Shown piece after piece: positions 21,931-34,440 of a DNA stretch of 64,000 bases. How positions within the stretch are numbered: position 1 is the first letter of the stretch; each line of letters begins with the position of its first letter. The notes beneath the pieces are model-generated. The model ran no database searches. It saw only the letters and a list, made by a program, of their open reading frames with translations, and was not told the DNA's origin. Source of the stretch: Cryptomeria japonica (taxonomy: Eukaryota; Streptophyta; Pinopsida; Cupressales; Cupressaceae); assembly GCF_030272615.1 (NCBI RefSeq), contig NC_081407.1, positions 149,483,744 through 149,547,743 on the forward strand, in the 5' to 3' direction. A program made the position numbers and the translations under genes.

Positions 21931-24900
21931 TCTATTGGTTCCCAAAACCACATATTGGAAAACCAAAAGACTTGCCAAATCCTCAAGTATTCTAATCAGC
22001 CTTGGCCAACGAATAGGGATGGTCAAAGACCAAATCCCTCTGCACTTAAGGCTCCACTGAACCTAGGTGGGTGTGCCTCTTCCTCTCAAGCACAAAAGAG
22101 GTTATTTATAGTGGATTTAAACATTTTAGCAAGTTTATACAACTGGCGAATTATTGTTCTGCAATTATGCTTTATTATGTGCTTTAACTGAATGCTTTGA
22201 AAAGAAATGATTGTGAATGTATATTAAAAACGAGATTGCTTTCAGGACTTAAATGAAATCTACATAGATCAGTTCATATAGGATTTGGGAAGAACATTTC
22301 TCTATCAAGGACCTTGAATGCATACAGATCAAAACCTTAAAAGATCAATAACAAATCTTATCAACTCAAGAGACAATTTCTCATCAACTATGAAGGTTCA
22401 GTATGTGTTACACAAACAATAAGAACTCAATCTTTCACTTAATGCAATGACATGTGATTCACATCATAGCAAATCTATAAATAGATTTATCAAGAAGACA
22501 AAGATAATCATCAACACAAAAGTGTACACAATATTTGGAAAAAGAAATAGCGAACCTTGTATATTAATCTTCAGGAAATAATTGCATACATAAGCTGCAC
22601 TTGCAGATACTCCATTACAGATTGCTTGCACAAAATGATACTTCTTCTTCCTATAGACTTCCCTAATACAAAATGACATTTAGTCCTTACACCAGTATGT
22701 TGTTCTCTTGATTCCTCCTCCTTTTACATTAAAAATGACTCTCTATAAGTATGTGAATCCATAGGCACATATGAAAGGACACACCCTTTCATACACAGGA
22801 GGGAGTTACAAATAGTTATTTTCCAAAGGACACACCCCTTGGTTTACAAATATAATTTAAAAGGAAAACCCTAAAACACCATACTAAATATTGCTTTAAT
22901 AATATATCATTTATCATCCACTTTGATAACATTTCTCGCCAAATATTCATCATCTCCTCAATATCTTCTGCACATAAAACAAACCAATCAAATCCCTTGA
23001 TTTTAAACATTAACTATATACCACCTTTGATTAGGCAATAATCCTTCTCACTTATGTAAAATACTTATTTAGGACAATTCACTTAAATCAAAGTATTAAA
23101 CACTTGTAAATATTTATTTATATAAAATAATTTACCCTAATGATAGTTTTTCATAACCTAAGGTAAAATATTTTGTATGGCAAATAGAAGCATATACTTC
23201 CTTGTGCAAAAAATGATATTCGTGGAAAAACTTCTAATACCTTTTCACCTTTTAGGGCACTTGAATTAGGTTGGAAATATTTTATCACATTAACATACCC
23301 TTGCAAATGCCAATCAAATTATTAAGTACATGATATAAATAATATACCTTAATAAATATATTCAATTTATAAACCTAGGGAAAATAAAATGCATATGGAA
23401 GGATCACTTTAATAAATAAATGCTTTTCATCACTTTACTTATGGTAAAAATACATTTTATCCAAAATAATAATAATCATGCTTTTTCTTTAAAACATTAA
23501 AACTATTTACCCTAATGTAAAATGATTCAAAGAACTTTAAAGGGTTAAAAACATATAATGAAAATATTCTAATGATTTTCAAGATTTAAAATGACAAAGT
23601 ATATTCACTTGTATTTATTCAAAAGAAATTAAAAATATAACCAAGGTCCAAGAATACTTCCTCTATATCTATCAGTAGAATTTTACATTGGCTAGTCAGT
23701 GATCAAGCCAATAGTGCTGGGAAAATGCAGAGCTCTGAGCATAGATGAGCATTGGCTTCCTACAAGATATCGATTGTACACAACTCCATAGCCATCAGCT
23801 AAAACTACAAATGCAATCATATTTGCAAGCTTTTCCATTTCCAGGCATGTCATCGCCATGTGGTATTTCCAAAAAGGAAAATTGATCCACATTTACCATT
23901 AGAAGAACAAATAACATCTATTATAGCTTTTGATATATCAATCTTTGTTTCATGGGATGATGAGTATTATAAACAAACACCCATTCTACTGCTCGTAATT
24001 GACTTACAGTATTGCTGTCAAATTCATTAATATTATCTCATGAATTTGAGTATTGAAGGATAAAGTTGGATCTCTATTTCTATCAGGTAAAACATGCCTC
24101 TTTTAGTCTCCTTCCCTGAATTAGAATATGCAGGTCATCACTTGCAAATCTGAGCTTTTAAACAACTCACCGACACTTTAAAAACAATAAAAATATTATA
24201 AAAATGCCCCCCAAGGTGAGATATATGATCCAGAAATCATTTTAAGATTAAAAACATCATTAATCATTCATTTTCAGCTTAAAAAATGGCCCGAAGTGTA
24301 AAAACGTGAATTTAGTTTTAGCCACCACCCGCCATGTATAAAGTGTTTTGAACTTTTATAAGTCCCATATAAGTATATCTTTTATTCAAATCATTTATTT
24401 AAAATGATTTAAACGTATATTCCATAAAAGTATTATTTATCAAATTCAAAATTGAATCTCGATCCTGTATATTTTATCTTTCAAAATGAACTTATATTTC
24501 CTCTTGCAAAATAATAATATTCTGGCCAAGAATATATCATACTCAATAAAATTTACATTAGCCAGGAAGATATTAAATGAATTCCTTGATACTTGGGATT
24601 TTGCACAAAGCATCCTTGTATCATAAATATTTGAAAGAATAAACTATATTATTATAAGATTAATTCAAGTAAGAAATATTAACATATGAAAATGACTACT
24701 TTAATTAATATTACATTTCACATGAGAATTTAAAATAAATTGCAAACAAGGTCGCTTTGGGAAAAATAGCAAATCAAATCATGGAGGATTAGAAACTGTC
24801 ATAATGATACGTTGAGACATGAAGAATTCAGAGGAATATTCAATTCAATATGAAAGCTCAATGGGAAAGATTTAATAATACTCAAAGATGACTTACTTTG

Positions 24901-26437
24901 ATAAAAAAATATCTCACCATTGAAAAATATAAGAGAATGCAAATGGAGTGGCTTTAGGAAAAATGATAGATGATATCATAGGAACCTGCAACTTGGTACG
25001 AGGGTTATTTAATATACATAAAATGAAGAAGAACAATTAGATTGGCATAATAATACTTAAATGGAGAGAAATTATGATTTGAAAAGGCATACTTGGAATG
25101 ATTCCATATTTGCAACTACATACATACCTGGAAATCAACCACTTGATGTATGCATCGGAATAGGCTTTCAGGAGCTTGAAATGGAAAAGTATACTTGAAC
25201 ATAGGTGTCTCACATGATTTCTCCAGTGAACTCGTTGTCCTGCATGAGATTTGGAACTCTAAATTTTGAAAAAAATTAAGGCTCTATCATTTCTATGCTC
25301 AATCGCACCAAAACGGATCACCACACTATTATTACACTGAAAACCAATTGGCAAATCAATCTTATATATCCATAAAAGTAATCTCCTTCAAGTCAGCTTC
25401 AAGAAGTATAACATGTAGTCAGATGTCGGCTTCAATATTCGAACAAAACATAGCACTAGACCAAAAGATTATAATCACATGCTTCGTAAGGATCTTCCCA
25501 TTCACCGAGATCACAAAATCAATCAACGAAAATACTGCAATCATCATAAATCATTCTAGACCAAAAAATTACTGAGATATCCCTATTTTACCTGTTAGCT
25601 ATTTATCGGTTAACTCCTTATTTGAGATACAATGAATCACGATCTCTAGATCGAATCATGAAGAAGAGTTTCCATCAATGACAACCCTCAACCAATAAGC
25701 AAATACCAGAAGTCACTAGATGAGTGACAACTACCAACAATATCAATTGCAGAAACAATGGAGAAGTTGAAGAAAATGTCGAGTAGGGGAGTCGCCAGTC
25801 TACAAGAACTCATCACTGTGAGAAGCCACAAACTGAAGAAAAGAGCTTCTGATATTTGTTATTTGTGATAAAAATAAATCTGTTGGGTAATAGGTGCTCA
25901 TCTAGATAGACTGTGAAGGCCATTATAGAAGAAACTAAGATCAAATTTATTTGCAGACTTGGAAAATTCATCACCTAAAGAGTTAGGTTGTCCATTTGGA
26001 AAAGACATCACCCATCTAAAAATGGTGAGTTTTTCATTTGGTATGAACTATGAATCTTCTTTTAAATGAAGCTTGTAGTTATTTTTGGGGAAATTGTGAT
26101 TGGTGTAAAGCAGGAGATCTATATATTTGTGAATTCTCAAACATGAAGATAGAAAAGCCTACTAATCATAAAGTTAAAATTCTTTTTCTCTACTAAAGAG
26201 GCAATGAGTGAATTGACTATTAGGCTTTAGGCACATTTTGTAAACCTTTAAATTTTTAATAAGATATGTCATATGTAGCATTGTGATGACACTACAAGTA
26301 ATTTGTGAAGGAAAAGAGGTGAGGTATTGTTATGTAATTTATGCAAAAAAAATTCTTTTTCAATCCCATACCATTGTTGATTTTGGAGAATGAGATAGTA
26401 CTTGCAAAAAAATATTCTTTGTAAAGAGATGGTGTTC
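21931..26437. other. Long stretch without recognised genes
   Basis: AT-rich, with no supported coding region. Some may be a worn LTR of the gag relic at 21.0-21.6 kb. A further PBS-like word (GGGGAGTCGCCA, plus strand) is near 25785. A degenerate TGGTGTTCAGAG at about 26430 may be the chromovirus primer-binding site (compare TGGTATCAGAG). Confidence 0.4.
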
Positions 26438-26639
26438 AGAGTTCATGTAAGAGGACGAGGTTGAGGAAGACAAGCTGAAAATGTAAAATTTTAAGAAGAG
26501 ATGAGACACATTGAGACACGATTGCAGGATATGGAACTTGCATAGAGAGGAACTATTGACATGGTTCAGATGTCAGTGACAAAGAGGAAGAACCTCAAGA
26601 TGAAGTGACAGGGCCTAAGGTAGATGGATTTGAGACAAG

Positions 26640-27535
26640 AATTTTTAGAGCAATTATGGGAGCGAGTTTCAAAACTAAGTTGGAGGTACCTATGTATGAA
26701 GGTAGCTTGGATTTTGAGGAGCTAATCGATTGGATTAGTGCAATGAACAAATATTTTGAGTACGAAAAATGTCACCAGTGACAAGAAGGTGAAATTTGGA
26801 ATAACTCGATTAAAGGGTCATGCATCCCTCTAGTGGGATGGGATATAGGAAGAAAGGAGACTAAAACTCAAGTCCAAGATCAATAGCTGGGACATAATGA
26901 TGGTAAAATTAAAAGGTAAATTCTTTCCGAAAGATTACCAGCTTAATCATTTTAAGAAATTATAAAATCTTAGACAAAAGGAAATGTCAGTTAAAGATTT
27001 TATAGAAGAATTTTATAGGTTGACCATTAGAGATAGTCACATCAAAGATGGTACTGAAAAGGTGGCTAGATATCTCAATGGATTGAGATATAATAAATTT
27101 AGGATTAAATTAATTGTCCAAGAATAGTGTAAGAAGTGTACTGGTATGCTCTCAAAGCGGAAGATAAATTATTTAGGAAACAAACGCAAAGCTCGAGAGG
27201 GAAAAGTCAAAGTTTCAGAGGAAGAGGATCACAAAGTGGTAGAGATCAGTTGCAAGCTCAAAAAGAAGAAGCGAGTAGTTGATATCACTAGGAACAATCT
27301 TCCCGAGGTAACAATTCTTATAGAGGAAAAAGGCCTTATTCAAGAGGTAGAGGTGGAGGATTTTTTGGAAAATGTTTTAAATGTAATAAATATGGTCATA
27401 GATCTTATGAGTGTCCAGAAAATTCTACCGCAAGCCAAAGAAGTGCACATATTTCTCAAGATGAGGAGGAGGGTGTGGAATCACCCATTCATGAATATTT
27501 ACTTGAGGCTAGAGAGTTATTACTCTTGAAATGAG
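26640..27535 (+). pseudogene. Chromovirus gag
   Basis: The gag core reads KLEVPMYEGSLDFEELIDW from about 26670 and continues with stops to the AEDKLFRKQT region. A Ser/Arg/Gly-rich basic stretch follows, then a classical CX2CX4HX4C knuckle (CFKCNKYGHRSYEC, 27373-27414), ending near 27530. Stops and at least one frameshift (near 26770) break it. The open frame 27146-27529 is an out-of-frame shadow: the knuckle lies in another frame. Confidence 0.75.
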
Positions 27536-27559
27536 TCTTGTTGAAGCTGAACAAAGAAG

Positions 27560-29270
27560 TTTGAGAGCCTGCCCAAAGAAAAACATTGTTCGGAACTACT
27601 TGCAAGACCAAAGATAAATATTGTAGAGTTATTATTAGTATTGGGAGTATTAACAACCTTGTATCCATAGAAATGGTTGATAATTTAGGCTTGACAAAAA
27701 CAAGATATCCAACTCCCTATAATGTGTCTTGGTTGAAAAAATGACATCAGGTATTGGTAAATGATCAGTTCCAATTAGAGTTTCAAATTGGGAGCTACAA
27801 AGACCAGATGATATGTGATGTTATGCCAATGGGATTTCTATCATGTCCTTTTAGGTAGGCCTTGGTAGTTTAATAATAAAAGGGCAATTCATAATGGGAG
27901 AAGTAGCACATATACTTTTGAGATGGATGGAAAGAAGCACACACTCATACCTCTTAAAGATGAAAATGTAGTTGAGGAGGCCAATCCTAAAGTGTTGATG
28001 GTAATTGGAAAATAATTTTTGCATAGAATCAGAGATGAGGAGGTAAGTTTTGCATTAACTAGTAAGCCAAGGGTAGGCATTACTACCATAAAGTTGATTG
28101 ATCTACCTAAAGAAATTCTAGATTTGCTGAGTGAATTTGTTGATATTGTTGAGGATTACTTACCCAATGAATTACCTCCCTTGAGAAGTATCATTCATTA
28201 TATAAATCTCATTCTAGGAGCCAATTTACCGAAAAAAGAAGTTTACAGGATGAATCCAAAAGAAGAATTATTGGATAAAGGACTAGTAATAGAAAGTTTG
28301 AGTCCTTGTGTTGTTCCAACAGTGTTGAGTCCGAAGAAGGATGGAAGTTGGAGAATGTGTACAGATTCTAGAGCTATCAACAAAATCACAATCAGGTATA
28401 GATTTCATTTGCCTCGAATTGATGATTTGATGGATTATCTAAGTGGGGCTAAATATTTTTTCAAAATAGATTTAAAAGGTGGATATCATCAGATAATAAT
28501 TAGAGAGGGTGATGAATGGAAAACAACATTCAAGACAAATAATGGGCTTTATGAATGACTAGTAATGCATTTGGGTTAGAAAATGCCTTAAGTAGCTTTA
28601 TGAGACTCATGAATGAGGTACTAAAATAATTCAAAAGAAAACTTGTTATTAACAGACATCAAGTTTCCACAATTGATGAGATATTAATAAATTGTTTCCA
28701 GATTAGATTGTGTGTGAATTTTTTGCATCAACATTTTGGATCACAATCCATGATCCATCATCTTTTCACTTCTATATGATATTTATTTTCATCCCGATGA
28801 TGGACCACAGAGTGTGATCCAAAACATTGATGCAAAAACTTCACACACAATATAATCTGAAAACAATTGATTAAATTTGTTATTGTCTACCTAGATGATA
28901 TTCTGGTTTATAGTCAATCAAAGGAGGCAAACCTTAGACATCTGAGAATGGTTTTGAATAAGTTGCAAAAAGAGAAATTGTTGATTAATCTTAAAAAAGT
29001 GTACTTTCATGAAGACAGAGTTGATATACCTAGGATTTGTTGTGTCACAAGAAGGTCTAAAGATGGAAAAGGAAAATGTCAGAGCCATTATAGAGTGGCC
29101 ATAGCCCAGGAATGTCTTTGAGGTGAGAAGTTTTCATGGTCTAGATAGCTTTTATACGAAGTTTATAAGAAATTTCAATAGAATTTGTGGTCCAATTGTA
29201 GAAACAATAAAGTAAGATAAAAAGCTATTCCAATGGACTAAGGAATCTGACAAAATCTTTTGGTTACTGA
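27560..29270 (+). pseudogene. Chromovirus protease and reverse transcriptase, split by a MITE
   Basis: The protease patch reads CRVIISIGSINNLVS, where a D-S-G motif is expected; the Asp position (27637-27639) is Ser. RT starts about 28019 and holds [20 protein letters not shown] and [13 protein letters not shown]. It has an apparent loss of roughly nine residues near YRMNPKEE, a TGA where Trp is expected (28556-28558), and the active-site YLDD at 28888-28899. A 225-bp insert at 28651-28875 interrupts just before YLDD. After 29010 the frame shifts and continues as VVSQEGLKMEKENVRAI. It cannot encode a working enzyme. Confidence 0.8.
28651..28875. mobile_element. MITE with ~73-bp inverted arms inside RT
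   Basis: Arms 28690-28762 and 28796-28868 are near-perfect inverted repeats (AATTGTTTCCAGATTAGATT inward), with about 33 bp between them. The flanks TTGTTATT (28643-28650 and 28877-28884) look like an 8- or 9-bp target duplication. Removing the insert and one flank joins the RT frame at VIVYLDD. The arms do not reach the insert ends, so the superfamily is unclear; an 8-9 bp duplication would fit hAT or Mutator types. Confidence 0.75.
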
Positions 29271-31190
29271 AGGAAAAGATTAAATAACAACATATTATAG
29301 CTTTACCTAATTTCAACAAACTTTTCCAAGTGGAATGTGATGCTAATGGGACTGCTATAGGTGTTGTCCTAAGTCAAGAAGGTAAGACAATTGCTTACCA
29401 CTATGAGAAACTCAATGATGTTAAAAAAAAGTATTCTTCATATGACAAATAGTTTTATGCCTTTGTCCAAGCCTTGAAAAAATGGAGGCATTATTTAATG
29501 CCGAAAGAGTTTGTATTGCATACAAATAACCATGCCTTGCAATTTATTAGTACCCAAACTTAATTAAATCAAAGGTATGTAAAATGGGTTGAGTTTTTAT
29601 AATTTCACTTTTGTTATCAAGCATACAAGTGGACAATCTAACAAAGTTGTAGATGCATTAAGAAAGATAACTCTTATTATGCATGAATCTAAGGTGGACA
29701 TTTTGGGATTTGACATCTTAAAATACATGTACAAAGAGGATTCAGATTTTGGAGAGGCTTATGCAGTATGTGAAGATCATATAAGTAAAGACAAGAGTTA
29801 ATGGATGAACTACATGATCCAAGAAGGACTATTGTTCAAACAAAGTAAGCTATGCATTCCCAAATGTTCAATGAGAGAGAATCTACTAAAAGAAAAACAT
29901 TGTGGTGGTTTGGCAGGACATTTTGGGCAAAATAAAACAATTTCTTAGTTGAATTCATACTACTTTTGGCCAGGAATGGAAACTTATGTTAAGAGGTTTG
30001 TTGAAAGATTGAGGATATGCAAACATGCTAAGGGGAGAAGTCAAAACACAAGATTATATCAGCCCTTGTTAATTCCTAATAGGTCATGGGATTCAATTAG
30101 CATGGAATTTATACTTGATTTGGCAAAAAATCAGAAGGGTAATGATTCTATATTTGTTGTAATTGACATATTTTCAAAAATAGCACACTTTATAGCATGT
30201 TCTAGGACAAATTATGCAACTCATATTGCCAATTTGTTCTTCAAAGAAGTGGTAAGATTGCACAAACTTCCTAGAAGTATTGTTTCTGATAGGGATACTA
30301 AATTTATTAGCTATTTTTGGAGGACTCTTTGGAAAAAGTTAGGAAAAACTCTCAGCTTCAATTCGACATACCACCCTCATAAAAATGGTCAAACTGAGGT
30401 GGTCAATAGAAGCCTTGTAAACATATTGAGAATCCTGTTAAGCAAACATCCGAAATAGTGGGATCAAGTACTAGCACAAGTTGAATTTGGTTATAATGAT
30501 TCACCCAACATAAGCACATGTTATAGCCCATTTTAGATTGTGTATCGTATGCATCTGAGAGGTGTTTATGAATTGAGGAACTTAGGAAAGAAAGAGGTGA
30601 TAAGTGCTGATGGAGAAGATTTTGCTACAATTATGCAAGAATTGCATGACAAGGTCAAACAACAACTTCAAGAAAACACAAGAAAGTACAAAAGAAGATC
30701 AAATTTGAAAAAAAGAGAGGTAAATTTTGAAGTTGGAGATTTGGTTCTAGTACACCTAAGGAAGGAAAGGTTCCTGAAGAGAGATTACAACAAGCCTAAA
30801 TTGAAAAAGATTGGGCCTTGCAAAATCTTAAGGAAGTTTTCTTCAAATGACTATGAAGTTGAGCTTTTGAATGACATTGGTATTTCTCCTATATTCAATA
30901 TTACATATTTATATCCTTCAAAGGAGAAGAGGACTTGATAGATGAACCTAAATTGAGGATCATCAAATTATAATTTGGGAACAACAATTACACAAAATAC
31001 AATGAAAGAAGATTGAATCAATTGTAGACAAAAAGGTGATAATCAAGACTAGAAACAAAGAATATCTTTAGTACTTGGTTGAGTGGAAGGACCACCCACT
31101 TGAAGATGCCACATGGATGACAACATCAGATATATCCAAGCGTGGTATAGGTGAGAACTTCATGGACAAGACTTCATGAGCACGTCTTTT
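29271..31190 (+). pseudogene. Chromovirus RNase H, integrase and chromodomain
   Basis: RNase H begins at VECDANGTAIGVVLSQEG (about 29330). The integrase zinc finger is near 29895 (EKHCGGLAGHFGQNKT), and its core lies at 30080-30460. Of the DDE triad, the first Asp is Glu (SMEFI, 30105-30107), while VSDRDTKF and NGQTEVVNR keep the second Asp and the Glu. An SH3-like linker (FEVGDLVLVHL) precedes a chromodomain at about 31010-31185 (LVEWKDHPLEDATWM), which marks the chromovirus branch and would target insertion to chromatin. Several stops (for example TAG within YL-stop-YLVEW) interrupt it. Confidence 0.85.
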
Positions 31191-31204
31191 GTTCCTTGGG
31201 AGTT

Positions 31205-31417
31205 TGATGCAGAAGGAACAAACATATAGATTTTAGTTTATGTGAACTAATTTCAACATATTTGGAATTTGGTTAAAATTTTGAATAATAATAGTTGTAA
31301 AATATTATCAAGGTTGATCCAGGTTTTTTTATCTGAAAGTTTCATACTTTTGTATAAATATTGGAAGAGTGCAAGCTTGTGAGGAGAGGTATGTAGAATA
31401 AAATATTTTTTGTTATT
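31205..31417 (+). repeat. Possible start of chromovirus 3' LTR
   Basis: TGATGCAGAAGGAAC follows a short purine-rich GGGAG stretch just after the chromodomain, where a 3' LTR should start. A TATAAATA word lies at about 31355. A SINE interrupts at 31418. I found no clear matching 5' LTR, so the call is tentative. Confidence 0.4.
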
Positions 31418-31590
31418 GTCCAAGGGGTTGAGCTTAATTGGTTAAAACACTAGGTTCTGATTGTGGAGACCCAAGTTCAATTCCCAATAGGGACATCTAA
31501 AGCGGATTTCTAAGCTGCAACTCTTGGCCTTCCATAGGATGGGGAAGGTCTTGGGGTCAATCTAATCAAACATAATAATAATAGTAGTTG
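31418..31590 (+). mobile_element. tRNA-derived SINE, same family as 49902-50231
   Basis: It starts GTCCAAGGGGTTGAGCTTAA, then GGTTAAAAC (A-box-like) and CAAGTTCAATTCCC (B-box-like), then TCTAAGCTGCAACTCTTGG. It aligns well with the SINE at 49902. It ends in an AATAATAAT tail near 31580; target duplications are unclear. Confidence 0.6.
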
Positions 31591-31805
31591 TATGTGGTGA
31601 AAATGGATAAAACAATATTGAAAGGCTAAATGAATTCAACCACAAAACCCTAGCCTAACAACAACAAAGACCCACCATAACATATGAAGATTACCTAAGG
31701 CAATGCAAATCAAATGAAATCATAAAGATTATACCATCACATGTCCAATAGGGTTTGAATCTAAAATTATTCATTTAATTAGACTGAATAATTTTAGGTG
31801 TCTAC

Positions 31806-31838
<33 letters not shown>

Positions 31839-31839
31839 T
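31806..31839 (+). repeat. (AAT)n microsatellite
   Basis: About eleven AAT/ATA units in an uninterrupted run. Confidence 0.95.
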
Positions 31840-32094
31840 AAAAGATATGTAATGGGGATGGGGCCCCTTACTATGTCCCCACTAGTTCATAGCTCCAGTC
31901 AAAAGCTATTCAAGATTTGGTCAATTACCGATAAAAAATAAATTAAAAAAATTGTTATTTGATTTGGATTGCTTATGTGGGCTAGAGTTGATTTTGCATA
32001 GTCTACAACCTCTTTGGTTCTAGATGTCATCATCATAGGTGGAGTGTCTTTGTTGGTAAAAAAGAATTGGACCTCTAAATAAAGGGACACACTT

Positions 32095-32500
32095 AATTTG
32101 GCTCCAAAACGAATGCGGCTAATCTGGCTCCAAAACCGCAATGTCGTATGATGCAAAAATTGTGTTATGCGGACATAAAAATTGTAGAATAGGCTCAAAA
32201 TGGTCGAGGAGCTTGATAGAAGTGTTGTGGCTACTATGCCCCCTATGCATAATATGAAGGTTATTTCTTGTGTATGGCAATGTAGTCAGGGCCTTTTTGG
32301 AGCCAAAATAGTCACAGCCCTCCGAAACCGCGCTATTGTATGACCAATAACTATCATGTTATGCAGACAAAAAAACTATAGATAGGCACAAAATGGCTGT
32401 AGGGCTTGAGATAAGAATTGTGGCCACTGTCCCCCACTATAGTATAAAACAAAGGTTACCAGTGTAGAACACTGTATTTTTGGAGCCAGAATAGCTACAA
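32095..32500 (+). repeat. Tandem repeat of ~190-bp units
   Basis: Two adjacent diverged copies carry GGAGCCAAAAT/GGCTCCAAAAC, an ACCGC-TATTGTATGA-like word, ATGTTATGC-GACA, CACAAAATGG, and TTGTGGCCACT, with a third start at 32482. Copies differ considerably but keep their order. Confidence 0.6.
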
Positions 32501-32879
32501 CGTAAACAAAGTAAGATAAAAGGTTGGATAATTTTTTTTTTTTCAAGTTTGTTGCAGAGATTTAGAGAAAATTATTCATGTAACTCATTTGAAGGATTAA
32601 TAAAATATTTGAATATGTTTGTGTGTGTTATGTTATATATTCTCTTCATGGTTATTTTCATCTCCTTTTATGATTTATCACATCTCATGTACTTCAATGC
32701 TTTAACTTTTCACCATACTTCCACTATTTAGTTATATACTATTTCTATGTTTGATATTAGTTTGATAATTGTCTTGATTAGAGAGAAGGGTGCCTTTATT
32801 TCAGCGTGTAATAGATTTTTGTATATAGTGTAAGTGTACTTTGTTTTATAGGAATATCAAGTTTTAGATGACAAAGATA

Positions 32880-33790
32880 ATGGTTAGCTCATCTCAATTG
32901 GAGATCAAAAGGTTCAATGGTATAGGTTTTGAACTTTGGAAGTGACATAGAATAGGAGAGACATATAAAACTAAGAGTCTCATTGATAAGTTATATCTAA
33001 GAATAAATATATAAGATCACTTAAGTAAAGGATGGGAGCTTAATTGTAAAATATTTGAAATATTTTAATCTGATCTTATGTTAGTTATAGTAAGTTGATC
33101 TAAAAATATAAGGAGAGGATATTTGTATTTTATTATTATGCTGATCGATCAAACCATGGGATAATTTGATTCTTGCATTTAGTGGTATCTTGATAGATCC
33201 AAATTTTAAGGATTCCATTATTGTCATTTTTCTCACAAAGAAAATGAGGACATGTTTATGTCAAGAGAGACTAAGGATGCATTGCATTTGCAAGGAATAT
33301 GCAAAGAGGGAGATACGAATAATAAAGGTGAGAACTTGATAAGTCTAAAGCTAGATCTAAGTATAAGGTAAGGTCAAGGCCATATGGTAATAGTAGATTG
33401 AGGTGTTAGAACTATGACAAACAAGGGCATCCCAGAAATAAATGTAAGAGTAAAAAAAAGGAATAATGATGATCCCTCTATGGAAAAGTCATCTAATGAT
33501 GAATTTACTAAATCTTTTATAATATTGACTAACATGACTTCTAATGACTCTTGGCCAATAGATTCATGTGCATCTGATAGGCCACATGGCTCCTCACAAT
33601 GAGTGATTTTACGCATATTAAAATTATTGTGGTGGTAGAAAGTTTTCCTTTGGGACAACAACAAATGAAATATTTTATTAAACTTATTTTTAGTGAAGGA
33701 AGGGAGAAAACCCTTAAATATGTACTAAATATTACCAATTTAACCAAAAAATTGATTTTTGTATTTAAGATGAATGATTCAATGTTGCAT
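32880..33790 (+). pseudogene. Copia gag-protease relic
   Basis: SSSQLEIKRFNGIGFELWK near 32887 matches the start of Copia gag proteins. A basic zinc-knuckle remnant (CxNYDKQGHPRNKC, second Cys lost) is near 33405. The protease start (WPIDSCASDRPHGSSQ, 33552-33600) has DSCA where DSGA is usual. Many stops interrupt it. No RT or integrase was seen nearby. Confidence 0.6.
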
Positions 33791-34089
33791 TTTATTTTTA
33801 AAATAGTATTTAATTGATTTTCCATGTGGTTGATTATGTCTTTCTTCATATATTTTAATATGTTGCTAAATTCCATTCGTGAGATACTTTCATTTGTCTT
33901 CGTAGTCAGTGCTCGCAAGCTATGCATATACTTTATTGTGGATCATGAATAATTCATACATATTTGGTCGATATCTTTCCATATAATTTGTGAGATGTTA
34001 ACTCCTTTGATTAAGTCCAAGGAATCCAGTAAATTTTTATTAAAAATTAATTTAAGGGAGTCTCTAGCTAGCTTGTTCTATTGGGACTT

Positions 34090-34440
34090 CTAGAGGCAAA
34101 ACAAGAATCTTTCAAAATAATCTTTCAGTAGCTCATATTTCTAGGTCATTCTAAAAATGTCATATCCTCTCATATCTCCTGCTCTAAAGTAATCCTTTTA
34201 TTTCTTCAAAATTTTCTCGTTCATGGTATTCCAGTCACTTATTGCATTTCTTTCCAATCCATAAGCCATCTGAAAGCAAAGTCCTTAAGTGTGGCTAGAA
34301 ACAATTTTAGTTGGTGTGCATCTATGGTGTAATCATAATTCCTACAAAGGACATAAAATTGAAATAGAAACATATCAAAATGCTCTTTCATTAGGTCATA
34401 AAATTTGGGAAGAGTAGAGGGAGCTATATGTTTCATGGTG
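34090..34440 (-). pseudogene. Ty3/Gypsy gag relic
   Basis: APSTLPKFYDL, HFDMFLFQFYVLCRNYDY and LKLFLATLKDFAFRWL (34436-34239) match the gag capsid core. The frame then shifts to MNEKFLRKYKDY-like sequence. It is isolated, with no pol. Confidence 0.6.

Noticed and set aside
23692-23892. 66-codon minus-strand ORF
   Set aside because: No recognisable motif, surrounded by non-coding DNA, and neighbouring frames are equally unconvincing.
27146-27529. 127-codon Lys-rich ORF
   Set aside because: Shadow frame: the chromovirus gag knuckle and basic region are in another frame over the same bases.
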